A stretch of 22,737 nucleotides of DNA, taken from contig JAUHWE010000006.1 of NCBI GenBank assembly GCA_030424825.1, positions 1 to 22,737 of the forward strand. Direction: 5' to 3'. The notes beneath the pieces were generated by a model. It had not been told where the DNA came from. It ran no database searches and saw only the letters and a list, made by a program, of their open reading frames with translations. Of the stretch, positions 7,156-14,861 are shown piece by piece. Source of the DNA: Verrucomicrobiia bacterium (lineage in GTDB: Bacteria; Verrucomicrobiota; Verrucomicrobiia; Opitutales; Opitutaceae). The position numbers and the translations under genes are program-made. How positions within the stretch are numbered: position 1 is the first letter of the stretch; each line of letters starts with the position of its first letter.

Positions 7156-8955
7156 ATGAATCTGATCCCACCCATTGCTACCCTTCTCGCTGCGTTCCTT
7201 TTCCTCGTGGGAATCGCTTTCGGGCAAGACAAACCCCACGTCGTCCTAATAATGACTGACGACCAAGGCTATGGCGACCTCGCTTGCCACGGAAACACGA
7301 TCCTCAAGACACCAAATATAGATCGACTCCACAGCGAGAGCGTCCGATTCACTGATTTCCATGTAAATTCGGGCTGCGCTCCTACTCGAGCCGCATTGCT
7401 CACGGGCCGATCCGCTCAACGTACGGGACTATGGCATGTCGTCATGGGACGGTCCCTGCTTCACCCCGACGAAGTCACGCTTGGGGAGGTATTCAAAAAG
7501 GGAGGATACCAATCCGCGCTCTTCGGAAAGTGGCACGGGGGCGACAATTTCCCCTACCGACCGCAGGACCAAGGGTTTGACGAGGTGCTTACTCACGGAG
7601 GTGGGGTCGTGGGTCACACGCCCGATTGGTGGTTAAACGATTACTTCGACGATTACTACCTACACAACGGAATTTGGGAAAAGCAATCCGGCTATTGCAC
7701 GGATGTCTGGGTCGATGCCGCTATCAAATTCTTGTCCGACAAATCCGGACTACCCAAATTCGTGTATCTCCCATTGAATGCGCCTCATAGTCCTTTCCAA
7801 GTTCCAGAAGAATTTGCGGCACCGTATCGAAACCGGCCTGACGTAGTGCCGGAAGCCAATTTTTACGGTATGATCGCCGCCATTGATGAGGCGGTGGGAC
7901 GACTTGACCAAGCCCTCGCAGACCTAGGAATTCGGGACAATACTATCCTGATTTTCATGACTGACAACGGCACCTCCCGCGGGATGATGTACCCCAAAAG
8001 CGGGCCGGTCGGATTCAATGCCGGAATGCGCGGGAAAAAGGGTTCTCCCTATGACGGCGGCCATCGAGTTCCCTGTTTCATTCGGTGGCCAGGTGGCGGT
8101 ATTGGCGGTGGTCGCGACGTGGATACACTTACCGCGCATTACGATCTACTTCCTACTTTAACTGAGCTGTGTGGCATTGATAATCCCAAGAATGTGAAAC
8201 TGGATGGTCGAAGCTTAGTGCCCCTTCTTAAAAATCTAGAAGCAGATTGGCGGGAGCGAACGATGATTCGCGAATTGCAGCTAACCAATGGTATCCCCAC
8301 GAAATGGTCTCGCACTGCCGTCATGACAGAACGCTGGCGACTCGTCAATGAGGTCGAGCTTTATGATATTATTGCGGACCCCGCCCAGGAGCATGATATC
8401 GCGGAACACCATCCAGAGATCGTTCTCAACCTAACCAATGCCTACCACCACTGGTGGGAGGACGTTTCTGAGAATCACAACCGAGATTGTGCCTTGCTGC
8501 TGGGCTCGAAGGTAGAGAATCCAACTCTTTTAACTACCTACTACTGGAACAATGAGAGCGGAGAACAAAGGGATATGCCCTGGGCACATCAACATGTAGT
8601 TGATGGACCTTTACAAAATGGATGGTGGCGAGTCAACGTCACCCAATCGGGTCGCTATGCATTTCGGCTTCGACGCTGGCCCAAAGAAAGCGGTTTAGCC
8701 ATCAATGAACACGCCGATCATCTCAGGCCTCCCGAGAAATCGTGGCATCCGGTCGTCGCGGCGAAACTCAAGGCAACGCGGGCTAAAATCCAAATCGCTG
8801 GAATCGAAAAGGAAGCCAAGGTTCCAGCGAACGCGGAAATGGTAGAGCTGATCGTCAACCTGCCCGCCGGAACCTCGAAATTGAAGACCTGGTTTTTCGA
8901 TAATGAAGGCCGTTCACGAGGCGCGTACTATGTTGAGGTGGAAAGATTGCCTTAA
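7156..8955 (+). CDS. Arylsulfatase-family secreted sulfatase with C-terminal extension
   Basis: A type I sulfatase of 599 residues. The ATG at 7156 is chosen because it begins a clean signal peptide (PIATLLAAFLFLVGIAFG, cut near Gln24); the longer in-frame start at 7033 adds 41 polar residues. Catalytic features are Asp35-Asp36 (TDDQGYGDLACHG), the formylglycine motif CAPTR with Cys74, FGKWHGGD, and the metal-binding TDNGTSRG. The sulfatase body ends near residue 455. The remaining ~145 residues (CALLLGSKVENPTLLTTYYW onward) form a beta-rich extension with GWWRVNVTQSGRYAFRLRRWP, a kind often seen in Planctomycetota and Verrucomicrobiota sulfatases. It is convergent with selO after only 47 bp. 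The exact glycan target cannot be told. Confidence 0.93.
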   Translation: MNLIPPIATLLAAFLFLVGIAFGQDKPHVVLIMTDDQGYGDLACHGNTILKTPNIDRLHSESVRFTDFHVNSGCAPTRAALLTGRSAQRTGLWHVVMGRSLLHPDEVTLGEVFKKGGYQSALFGKWHGGDNFPYRPQDQGFDEVLTHGGGVVGHTPDWWLNDYFDDYYLHNGIWEKQSGYCTDVWVDAAIKFLSDKSGLPKFVYLPLNAPHSPFQVPEEFAAPYRNRPDVVPEANFYGMIAAIDEAVGRLDQALADLGIRDNTILIFMTDNGTSRGMMYPKSGPVGFNAGMRGKKGSPYDGGHRVPCFIRWPGGGIGGGRDVDTLTAHYDLLPTLTELCGIDNPKNVKLDGRSLVPLLKNLEADWRERTMIRELQLTNGIPTKWSRTAVMTERWRLVNEVELYDIIADPAQEHDIAEHHPEIVLNLTNAYHHWWEDVSENHNRDCALLLGSKVENPTLLTTYYWNNESGEQRDMPWAHQHVVDGPLQNGWWRVNVTQSGRYAFRLRRWPKESGLAINEHADHLRPPEKSWHPVVAAKLKATRAKIQIAGIEKEAKVPANAEMVELIVNLPAGTSKLKTWFFDNEGRSRGAYYVEVERLP

Positions 8956-9002
8956 GGCGTTTGAACGTCTAGAATCCCTTCCTTTTTACGCAGAAAACGA
9001 AA

Positions 9003-10451
9003 TCAGGTGCCGCAGAACGTTTCATGAACGATCTCCTCCGGCTTCGGAGGCGATTCAAATGCGGCGAATTCGCTCCGCTCTTCATAGGGAGCCGCTAGTG
9101 CATCGACAAGCAAATGGAACGGGGCATAGTCGCCATGATACGCAGCTTGAACGGCCTGTTCAATTCGATGGTTCCTAGGAATGAGAATAGGATTGGCCGC
9201 TTGCATCCGTACTAGAAGACTATCTGTATCCGCTTCGTCACGCCATTGGGAGAACCATTTTTCAAAGGATTCGCTTTCGGCAATTAGAGTGCTAATCACT
9301 TCAGATCGCTCTCCACTCGCCACAAGAGTCAGATGCCGGAAAAAGAGGGTGAAATCGATCTTCTGGGCCGACAACAGATCGAGACACCCTTGGACAACCG
9401 ATATCGGTGACTCCGGAGGAAGCCCCAGTTTCGCACGAAAACGCGCAATGTACTGGCTGCTGAAGCGATCGGGATATCCCGAAAGCGCGGCTTCCCCCAT
9501 TTTGGTGGCCTTGTCCGTATCCTCCGACAACAAGGGCAGCAATGTTTCTGTGAATCGAGCCAGATTCCAGTATCCGATATCCGGCTGATTCCCCCAAGCA
9601 TAACGCGCTCCTTTGTCGATCGAACTGAAAACACATTGCGGATGAAACGCATCCATAAACGCACACGGGCCATAGTCGATCGTCTCACCCGAAACCGCCA
9701 TATTATCTGTATTCATGACTCCATGAATAAACCCAAGAGACATCCACTGAGCGATAAGATCGGCCTGGGAATCAGCCACAGACGCAATCAGTGCAGCGTA
9801 GGGATTCGAAGTCGCGGCGGCTTCAGGATAATGCCGTGCGATGACGTAGTCGGCAAGTGCGCGTACCCCGTCAATATCATTACGAGCGTAAAAATACTGA
9901 AACGTACCCACCCGAATATGACTGGAGGCCACCCTCGTGAAGACGCCTCCGGGTATCGAACCCTCCGGGCGATAAACGCTTTCGCCCGTAGAAACGGCAG
10001 CAAGCGCTCGCGTAGTGGGAACTCCCAGCACGGCCATCGCTTCACTCACGATGTACTCACGAAGCACCGGACCCAGCGCGGACTTGCCGTCACCCCCTCT
10101 CGAAAAAGGCGTTCGCCCCGATCCTTTAAGCTGCAGATCGTACCGACTCCCGCGAGCATCGATGATTTCACCCATCAAGACCGCACGACCATCACCCAAC
10201 TGAGGTACAAACCCGCCGAATTGGTGCCCGGCATAGGCTTGAGCAATCGGTTCCGCTCCCTCCGGAACAAGATTGCCTGCAAGCATCCCGATCCCGTCCT
10301 TGGACTCCAACCAATCCACGTCAATCGACAAGCGCTCAGCGAGTGAACGGTTCAGCCGAATCAACGTTGCCTCTGGGACGCGAGCGGGATTTTGCTTGGC
10401 AAAAAAACGTTCAGGCAATCGCGCGTAGGTGTTATTGAATTTGATGCTCAT
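9003..10451 (-). CDS. selO: Protein adenylyltransferase SelO (YdiU family)
   Basis: A pseudokinase-fold enzyme that transfers AMP from ATP to Ser, Thr or Tyr of proteins, linked to redox stress in E. coli. The 482-residue length fits (E. coli 478). Family motifs seen are NTYARLPERFFA at the N-terminus, YAGHQFGGFVPQLGDGRA (73-90), KGSGRTPFSRGGDGK (109-123), and HGVMNTDNM with Asp249-Asn250 and IDYGPCAFMD with Asp259, the catalytic and metal residues. The ATG at 10451 is chosen because family members begin just before this N-terminal motif; a GTG at 10502 adds 17 unmatched residues. It ends in Cys-Gly-Thr: the third-from-last Cys sits where vertebrate SELENOO has selenocysteine. It is divergent from dgoD over 190 bp. 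Confidence 0.97.
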   Translation of the reverse strand: MSIKFNNTYARLPERFFAKQNPARVPEATLIRLNRSLAERLSIDVDWLESKDGIGMLAGNLVPEGAEPIAQAYAGHQFGGFVPQLGDGRAVLMGEIIDARGSRYDLQLKGSGRTPFSRGGDGKSALGPVLREYIVSEAMAVLGVPTTRALAAVSTGESVYRPEGSIPGGVFTRVASSHIRVGTFQYFYARNDIDGVRALADYVIARHYPEAAATSNPYAALIASVADSQADLIAQWMSLGFIHGVMNTDNMAVSGETIDYGPCAFMDAFHPQCVFSSIDKGARYAWGNQPDIGYWNLARFTETLLPLLSEDTDKATKMGEAALSGYPDRFSSQYIARFRAKLGLPPESPISVVQGCLDLLSAQKIDFTLFFRHLTLVASGERSEVISTLIAESESFEKWFSQWRDEADTDSLLVRMQAANPILIPRNHRIEQAVQAAYHGDYAPFHLLVDALAAPYEERSEFAAFESPPKPEEIVHETFCGT

Positions 10452-10541
10452 TGTTTCAGCCAAAGAAATAGAATGAAGAACCTGCCTGTTGAAGGGGTCC
10501 ACATAAAAACGCCAATCCTAGAACTTAATCGCCGACTGGTC

Positions 10542-10556
10542 TGTAATGGTAGTACA
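10542..10556. promoter_or_regulatory. Possible GntR/FadR-type operator upstream of dgoD
   Basis: TGTAATGGTAGTACA has matching outer half-sites TGTA/TACA and contains TGGT-AGT-AC, near the TnGTnnnACnA core bound by FadR-subfamily GntR regulators. In E. coli the dgo genes are controlled by DgoR, a regulator of that subfamily. The site lies about 86 bases before the dgoD start. A match this short can occur by chance, and no regulator gene is in the window. Confidence 0.2.
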
Positions 10557-10641
10557 GGTACAACTCACGTCCAAAATTATTACTTTCCAATCGAAACCTT
10601 TTACTATTCGCTTCCAATCCAGAAACGAGCCTTTCCTCCAA

Positions 10642-11790
10642 ATGAAAATCACCGCGCTAACACTCTACAAAGTAAAGCCCCGCTGGGTTTTTCTCAAAAT
10701 CGAAACGGACGAAGGCATCACGGGATGGGGAGAGCCAATCGTTGAATGCCGACCCGACACCACCATCGCTGCGGTTAAAGAGCTCGAAAACTATTTAATC
10801 GGTCAAGACCCGCGACTGATCGAGCACCACTTCCAAATGATGTACCGCGGCTCATTCTATCGAGGAGGGCCCGTCCTGATGAGCGCGATTTCAGGCATTG
10901 AACAAGCGCTTTGGGACATTCGAGGTAAATCACTCGGGTTGCCCGTTTACAAAATTCTCGGCGGAGCGGTTCGCGATAGAATCAAAGCCTATGCCTGGGT
11001 AGGCGGAGACGATCCTAACCAATCAGATCAAGATGCCAAGGGGCGTCTTGAGCAAGGCTTCCGCAATGTCAAAATGAACGCCACCGGAGCCTGCGAACGC
11101 ATCGGCAGCTACGTGGAGATCGACGCGGCGGTCGCCCGTTTGGCAAGTGTACGTGATGTTGTCGGCCCGGACGTGGGTATCGGCATCGATTTTCACGGAC
11201 GGGTCCACAAATCCATGGCCAAATACCTCGTTAAAGAGATGGAGCCATATCGTCCCCTTTTCTACGAAGAACCCGTTCTTCCGGAACACCTGGATTTTCT
11301 CCCCGAGCTCGCCCGACACACCCGCATCCCTCTCGCAACCGGCGAACGTCTATATGGTCGCTGGGGATACAAGGAAATCATCTCCCAGGGAACCGTGGAC
11401 ATCATTCAGCCAGACTTGTCTCACGCGGGTGGAATCTGGGAGAGCCGCAAAATCGCCGCCATGGCTGAAGCTTACGACATCGGCGTCGCGCCGCACTGCC
11501 CACTGGGACCGATTGCTCTCGCTAGTTCCCTGCAGCTCGACGCGTGTACTCCCAATTTCGTCATTCAGGAAATGTCCTTGAAAATGCAGTACAACGATTC
11601 GGGAGACCTGCTGGACTATGTCAAAAACAAGGACGTGTTTGACATCGCTGAAGGCTACCTAAGCGTGCCTAGGCTTCCTGGGCTCGGCATCGAAGTGGAC
11701 GAAGACGCAGTAATCGAGGCCAACAAAGAAGGATTCAACTCCAACGAACGCGACTGGCGGCACGAAGACGGATCCGTCGCGGAATGGTAG
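10642..11790 (+). CDS. dgoD: D-galactonate dehydratase
   Basis: An enolase-superfamily (mandelate racemase group) enzyme that dehydrates D-galactonate to 2-keto-3-deoxy-galactonate in the DeLey-Doudoroff pathway. At 382 residues it equals E. coli DgoD in length, and the catalytic positions fall on the same numbers: metal ligands Asp183, Glu209 and Glu235, and catalytic His185 (DFHGR) and His285 (PHCPLGP). The ends also match: MKIT...RWVFLKIETDEG at the start and WRHED-SVAEW at the stop. The start at 10642 is set by this alignment; an open frame continues upstream to 10546 without similarity. It faces a sugar-acid-type MFS transporter, which fits a galactonate uptake and use pair. Other acid sugars remain possible, but the active-site match is strong. 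Confidence 0.96.
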   Translation: MKITALTLYKVKPRWVFLKIETDEGITGWGEPIVECRPDTTIAAVKELENYLIGQDPRLIEHHFQMMYRGSFYRGGPVLMSAISGIEQALWDIRGKSLGLPVYKILGGAVRDRIKAYAWVGGDDPNQSDQDAKGRLEQGFRNVKMNATGACERIGSYVEIDAAVARLASVRDVVGPDVGIGIDFHGRVHKSMAKYLVKEMEPYRPLFYEEPVLPEHLDFLPELARHTRIPLATGERLYGRWGYKEIISQGTVDIIQPDLSHAGGIWESRKIAAMAEAYDIGVAPHCPLGPIALASSLQLDACTPNFVIQEMSLKMQYNDSGDLLDYVKNKDVFDIAEGYLSVPRLPGLGIEVDEDAVIEANKEGFNSNERDWRHEDGSVAEW

Positions 11791-11848
11791 AAAACCCAAC
11801 GGCAGGGCAACGACCTCCGGGCTTGAATTTGTTCCGACAACCCTAATC

Positions 11849-11900
11849 GTAGGGCCAGCGCTTGCGCTGTGCCGCGTAGTTGGATCAAAACCAACGCGGC
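11849..11900. repeat. Single GTAG REP-like palindrome plus second hairpin (element B)
   Basis: GTAG at 11849-11852 is followed by the hairpin CAGCGC-TT-GCGCTG (11856-11869) and then GCCGCGTAG. This 31-nt unit differs at two positions from the right arm of element A, 9 kb away. Directly after it, GCCGC (11871-11875) and GTTGG (11878-11882) pair with CCAAC (11890-11894) and GCGGC (11895-11899), giving a second, imperfect stem. It sits in the convergent gap between dgoD and the MFS gene, where it may also stop transcription from both sides. Confidence 0.7.
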
Positions 11901-11937
11901 CCACTCGGAAAACGTTGCCCCACCTTTCGCTACTCCT

Positions 11938-13299
11938 TCAAGCCTCTTGGCCCGGATCAATTGGCCTAGAGGGATCAACGGTCATCCAACAGACCGCCGT
12001 AATCAGATACATGACGGCTACCACTACAAACATTGGATAATAATTAGTCACAACTTCTGAAACACCATTAACTATCTGCGCAGTGGCAAAACCGTCCAGC
12101 AGTGGCCCCAAGAGCAATACGGGCACAAGAACCGCGCCAATATTTCCCGACATGTTCACAATGCTGAATACGGTTCCCGAGTGGCGGCCTCCAATATCCG
12201 TACATGTTCCCCAAACCGTTGGCTGCGACCAGTCGCTAAAAAATTTCACGATGAAAAGTCCAATTGCCAGCGCAAGCACACTGGTCTGAGAAATCGCAAA
12301 GAATAGGCAAATCGTAGCAATGATTTTTCCTGAAGCACCCATGATCCGTCTCGCCCGCTTTTTGCTTCCCGTGAGCCGAATGAAAAAGTCGTTCAGGTAA
12401 CCACCTGCCAATCCACCTAATGCACCTCCAAAAAGCGGAAAACTCGCATAGATTCCCATCTCGGCAATTGAGATTCCTTTCGACAGGAAAAAGCTACCCA
12501 ATACAGAAGTATAAATGATATCCGCTCCCGCATTCGACATTTGGGCGAAAACCATTATCTGTAGCGTACGGTGCTTCAAAGCCTGCTTAAAACTCAGTAC
12601 TTTCGATTGAGACTTTTGGGCAAGATTCTCGGCTCTAAAAAGCTCTCGTTCCGCTTCGCTAACGCGTTGGTCTTCCTCTGGATTGTTTCGGTAGAGCGCG
12701 AAGAAAGCGACCGCCAACACAATTCCAGCCCCAGCCATTATCATGAGCGCTGCTTTCCAGTGGAAACCGAAGTAGCTCATGAGGACAGTCGCCATGATGA
12801 TTGGCGCCAAGGCGCCTCCCGCTCGACCCGCGAAACTCGCCACAAATCCTTGCATGGTCGTCCGGTTGGCAGGGGGAAACCAGTTTCGGGATACACTATT
12901 TAAGCTCGGGTAGGCTCCCGCTTGCGTAGCGCCAAAAATCAGTCGGGCGATACAAAAGGTGGCGAACGATCCGCCTACCGCAAAAAGAATCAAGCTCAGT
13001 GACCATCCTCCAATAAGGGAACTCAAAAAGACCCTCGCCCCAAAGTAGTCACATATGACCCCTCCCGGTATTTGACCAAGGGCGTATGTAATATTGAAGA
13101 ACGTAAAAATCTGTTCCAGCTCTGTATTCGTATATCCATACTCACGTGCGAGTTCAGGTCGGATGACCGCCCAGGTATATCGATGCAAGTAGAGCATCAG
13201 TGAAGTCACTGATGCCATCACAAATACGAGCTTGTGAATACGCGTCGGGTACGTTTGACCGATAATTTCGCTTTGCGGGGATCTGGAGTGAGGACTCAT
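11938..13299 (-). CDS. MFS transporter, anion:cation symporter (hexuronate/sugar-acid) type
   Basis: An inner-membrane transporter of 453 residues with about twelve hydrophobic helices and a central cytoplasmic loop rich in charge (about residues 200-235). The loop between helices 2 and 3 has the MFS signature G-x3-D-x2-G-x-R (GVICDYFGAR, residues 80-89). RYTWAVIRPELAREYGYT and FFNITYALGQIPGG near the N-terminus and SVSRNWFPPANRTTMQGF follow the pattern of the ACS family, which includes ExuT, GudP and DgoT. These carry hexuronates, glucarate or galactonate with protons or sodium. The convergent dgoD makes galactonate or a related sugar acid the most natural cargo, but this is inference. It is divergent from the serine-hydrolase gene. 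Confidence 0.88.
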   Translation of the reverse strand: MSPHSRSPQSEIIGQTYPTRIHKLVFVMASVTSLMLYLHRYTWAVIRPELAREYGYTNTELEQIFTFFNITYALGQIPGGVICDYFGARVFLSSLIGGWSLSLILFAVGGSFATFCIARLIFGATQAGAYPSLNSVSRNWFPPANRTTMQGFVASFAGRAGGALAPIIMATVLMSYFGFHWKAALMIMAGAGIVLAVAFFALYRNNPEEDQRVSEAERELFRAENLAQKSQSKVLSFKQALKHRTLQIMVFAQMSNAGADIIYTSVLGSFFLSKGISIAEMGIYASFPLFGGALGGLAGGYLNDFFIRLTGSKKRARRIMGASGKIIATICLFFAISQTSVLALAIGLFIVKFFSDWSQPTVWGTCTDIGGRHSGTVFSIVNMSGNIGAVLVPVLLLGPLLDGFATAQIVNGVSEVVTNYYPMFVVVAVMYLITAVCWMTVDPSRPIDPGQEA

Positions 13300-13404
13300 T
13301 TTAAAGGGGAGAAATTCAGAGGACGCTCAAACTATCAGCTTAATCACCTTGCTTGGCAATGCCTAAGAATAGAGCTGAAAATCGAGGGTGCTCTAGATTC
13401 TACA

Positions 13405-13479
13405 GTAGAGGCGTCGCTGGCGGCGGCCGCAGAAGCAACAGACCCTATCCTATTCGGTCGCCGCCAGCGACGCCCCTAC
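13405..13479. repeat. GTAG-headed inverted pair of REP-like palindromes (element C)
   Basis: Arms 13405-13428 and 13456-13479 are inverted copies matching at 22 of 24 positions. Each begins with GTAG at its outer end, and each can fold alone into a 6-bp hairpin with a 2-nt loop (CGTCGC-TG-GCGGCG, one G-T pair). The layout is the same as element A, but the stem sequence is unrelated, so it is a second REP family. It lies in a divergent gap, 65 bases before the serine-hydrolase start. Confidence 0.75.
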
Positions 13480-13544
13480 CTCAAACGCCAAATTTCGTCT
13501 TCTTAAGCATTTACGCTTTCTACAACCTATCCTAGATTCTTGCT

Positions 13545-14792
13545 ATGAAACGATTTTCAGGCCGCCGCCTCCCACGATCACCTGTCGCACTGGGCTCAAT
13601 ACAAAAGTCTGCTTCAGTTCTTTTCCTATGCCTATTGCCCTTCCTCGTTTCCTGTGGACCCCAGACTCTAGGCACCTTTCGCATCAGCAAATTGAAGAAA
13701 ATCGACGCGGCTATTGAAAAGACGATCCGGCAGGGAAAGACTCCCGGTGGAGTCTTTTGGCTTGAGCACCAAGGAGAGGTTTACACTAAGGCCTACGGCT
13801 ATGCAGCTCTCGAGCCGCAAATCGCTTTCGCCACCGTCGACACCCTTTACGATTCCGCGTCTTTGACCAAAGTGATGGCAACCGCACCCGCGATCATGCT
13901 GCTAATGGAACGCGGACAGATAGAACTAGATGCTCTCGTACAGGACTATCTCGAAGACTTTGCCAACAGTGGAAAAGAAACGATCACCGTGCGTCACCTT
14001 TTGACCCATACTTCGGGCCTACGCCCAGGCATTGATCTCACGATCGAGGTCGACGGAGCGCAGGAGGAGTGGACCGGTTACGAAACGGCGATTGGCCTGG
14101 CAAAGGCCGAGAAAGTACAACACGAACCGGGAACCCAGTTTATTTATAGCGACATCAACTACATTCTCTTGGGCGAGATGATCGAACAGGTATCCGGTGT
14201 TCCTCTGGAGGACTTCACCCGTACCGAAATCTTTGAACCATTAGGGATGAGTGACACGGGATACCTCCCGTCGCAGAAATTGATTGAACGGATCGCCCCC
14301 ACGAAATGGGTGGACGGAAAAATGCTTCGAGGAATCGCCAACAACCCCATCTGCCGAAAGACGGGCGGCGTTCACGGGCATGCGGGAATATTCACGACCG
14401 CGCCCGATTTAGCTAAGTTCGCCCGTATGATCCTCAATAAAGGAGAACTAGATGGCTTCCGCCTTTTGCAGCCAGAAACCATTGAATTGATGACTTCAGT
14501 ACAATCGCCCGACGGAGTAGAGACGCTTCGAGGACTTGGCTGGGACATCGATTCGACTTACTCAGGACAGCGGGGCACCGTTTTTCCTATCGGCGGTTTC
14601 GGTCACACGGGATTCGCGGGACCGAGTGTTTGGATCGACCCGTTCTCGCAGACCATTGTAATTTTCATGACAAACCGGATACATCCCGATGGAACGGGCG
14701 ATGTACGCGAGTTGCGCCGCCAGCTAGGCACCCTCTCCGCTGAAGCCCTTGTGGACTTTGATTTCGAATCAGTTTCGAACATCACAAGGTAG
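13545..14792 (+). CDS. Serine hydrolase (class C beta-lactamase fold), putative lipoprotein
   Basis: A 415-residue exported serine hydrolase/transpeptidase-like protein. The N-terminus is basic, then hydrophobic (SASVLFLCLLPF), and ends in a lipobox L-V-S-Cys37, so it is probably lipid-anchored in the envelope. Catalytic motifs are all present: Ser106-L-T-Lys109 (SxxK), Tyr201-S-D (YxN-type), and His354-T-Gly (replacing KTG), with HLLTHTSGL and EPLGMSDTGY typical of the beta-lactamase/EstB/PBP4* group. Members of this group cleave esters or peptides; true lactamase activity is unlikely to be the main role. Its TAG stop (14790-14792) lies inside the GTAG of element D, so the palindrome has replaced or formed the end of this gene. 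Confidence 0.92.
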   Translation: MKRFSGRRLPRSPVALGSIQKSASVLFLCLLPFLVSCGPQTLGTFRISKLKKIDAAIEKTIRQGKTPGGVFWLEHQGEVYTKAYGYAALEPQIAFATVDTLYDSASLTKVMATAPAIMLLMERGQIELDALVQDYLEDFANSGKETITVRHLLTHTSGLRPGIDLTIEVDGAQEEWTGYETAIGLAKAEKVQHEPGTQFIYSDINYILLGEMIEQVSGVPLEDFTRTEIFEPLGMSDTGYLPSQKLIERIAPTKWVDGKMLRGIANNPICRKTGGVHGHAGIFTTAPDLAKFARMILNKGELDGFRLLQPETIELMTSVQSPDGVETLRGLGWDIDSTYSGQRGTVFPIGGFGHTGFAGPSVWIDPFSQTIVIFMTNRIHPDGTGDVRELRRQLGTLSAEALVDFDFESVSNITR

Positions 14793-14860
14793 CGGGCGAT
14801 CTCCGAGCGCCCATATTGGATCGAATGGTTTTGGGCGCTCGGAGATCGCCCGCTACCTTG
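14785..14860. repeat. Perfect 29-bp inverted repeat with GTAG ends (element D)
   Basis: Arms 14785-14813 and 14832-14860 are perfect inverted copies around an 18-nt loop. Reading inward each has GTAG, then a hairpin-forming GGGCGATCTCCGAGCGCCC with one mismatch. It occupies the whole convergent gap: it contains the stop codon of the serine hydrolase (14790-14792) and ends one base before the stop codon of the sulfatase (14862-14864). A 29-bp stem would end transcription or protect both mRNA 3' ends. The stem sequence differs from elements A and C, making a third REP-like family. Confidence 0.85.
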
Positions 14861-14861
14861 C

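Noticed and set aside
9636..10346. 236-codon open frame on the plus strand
   Set aside because: Antisense shadow of selO, Arg- and His-rich with no motif; selO motifs cover the same stretch.
13234..13506. 90-codon plus-strand frame across element C
   Set aside because: It translates the palindrome arms (Ala-rich and Arg-rich pieces) and ends before the true gene start; no independent support.
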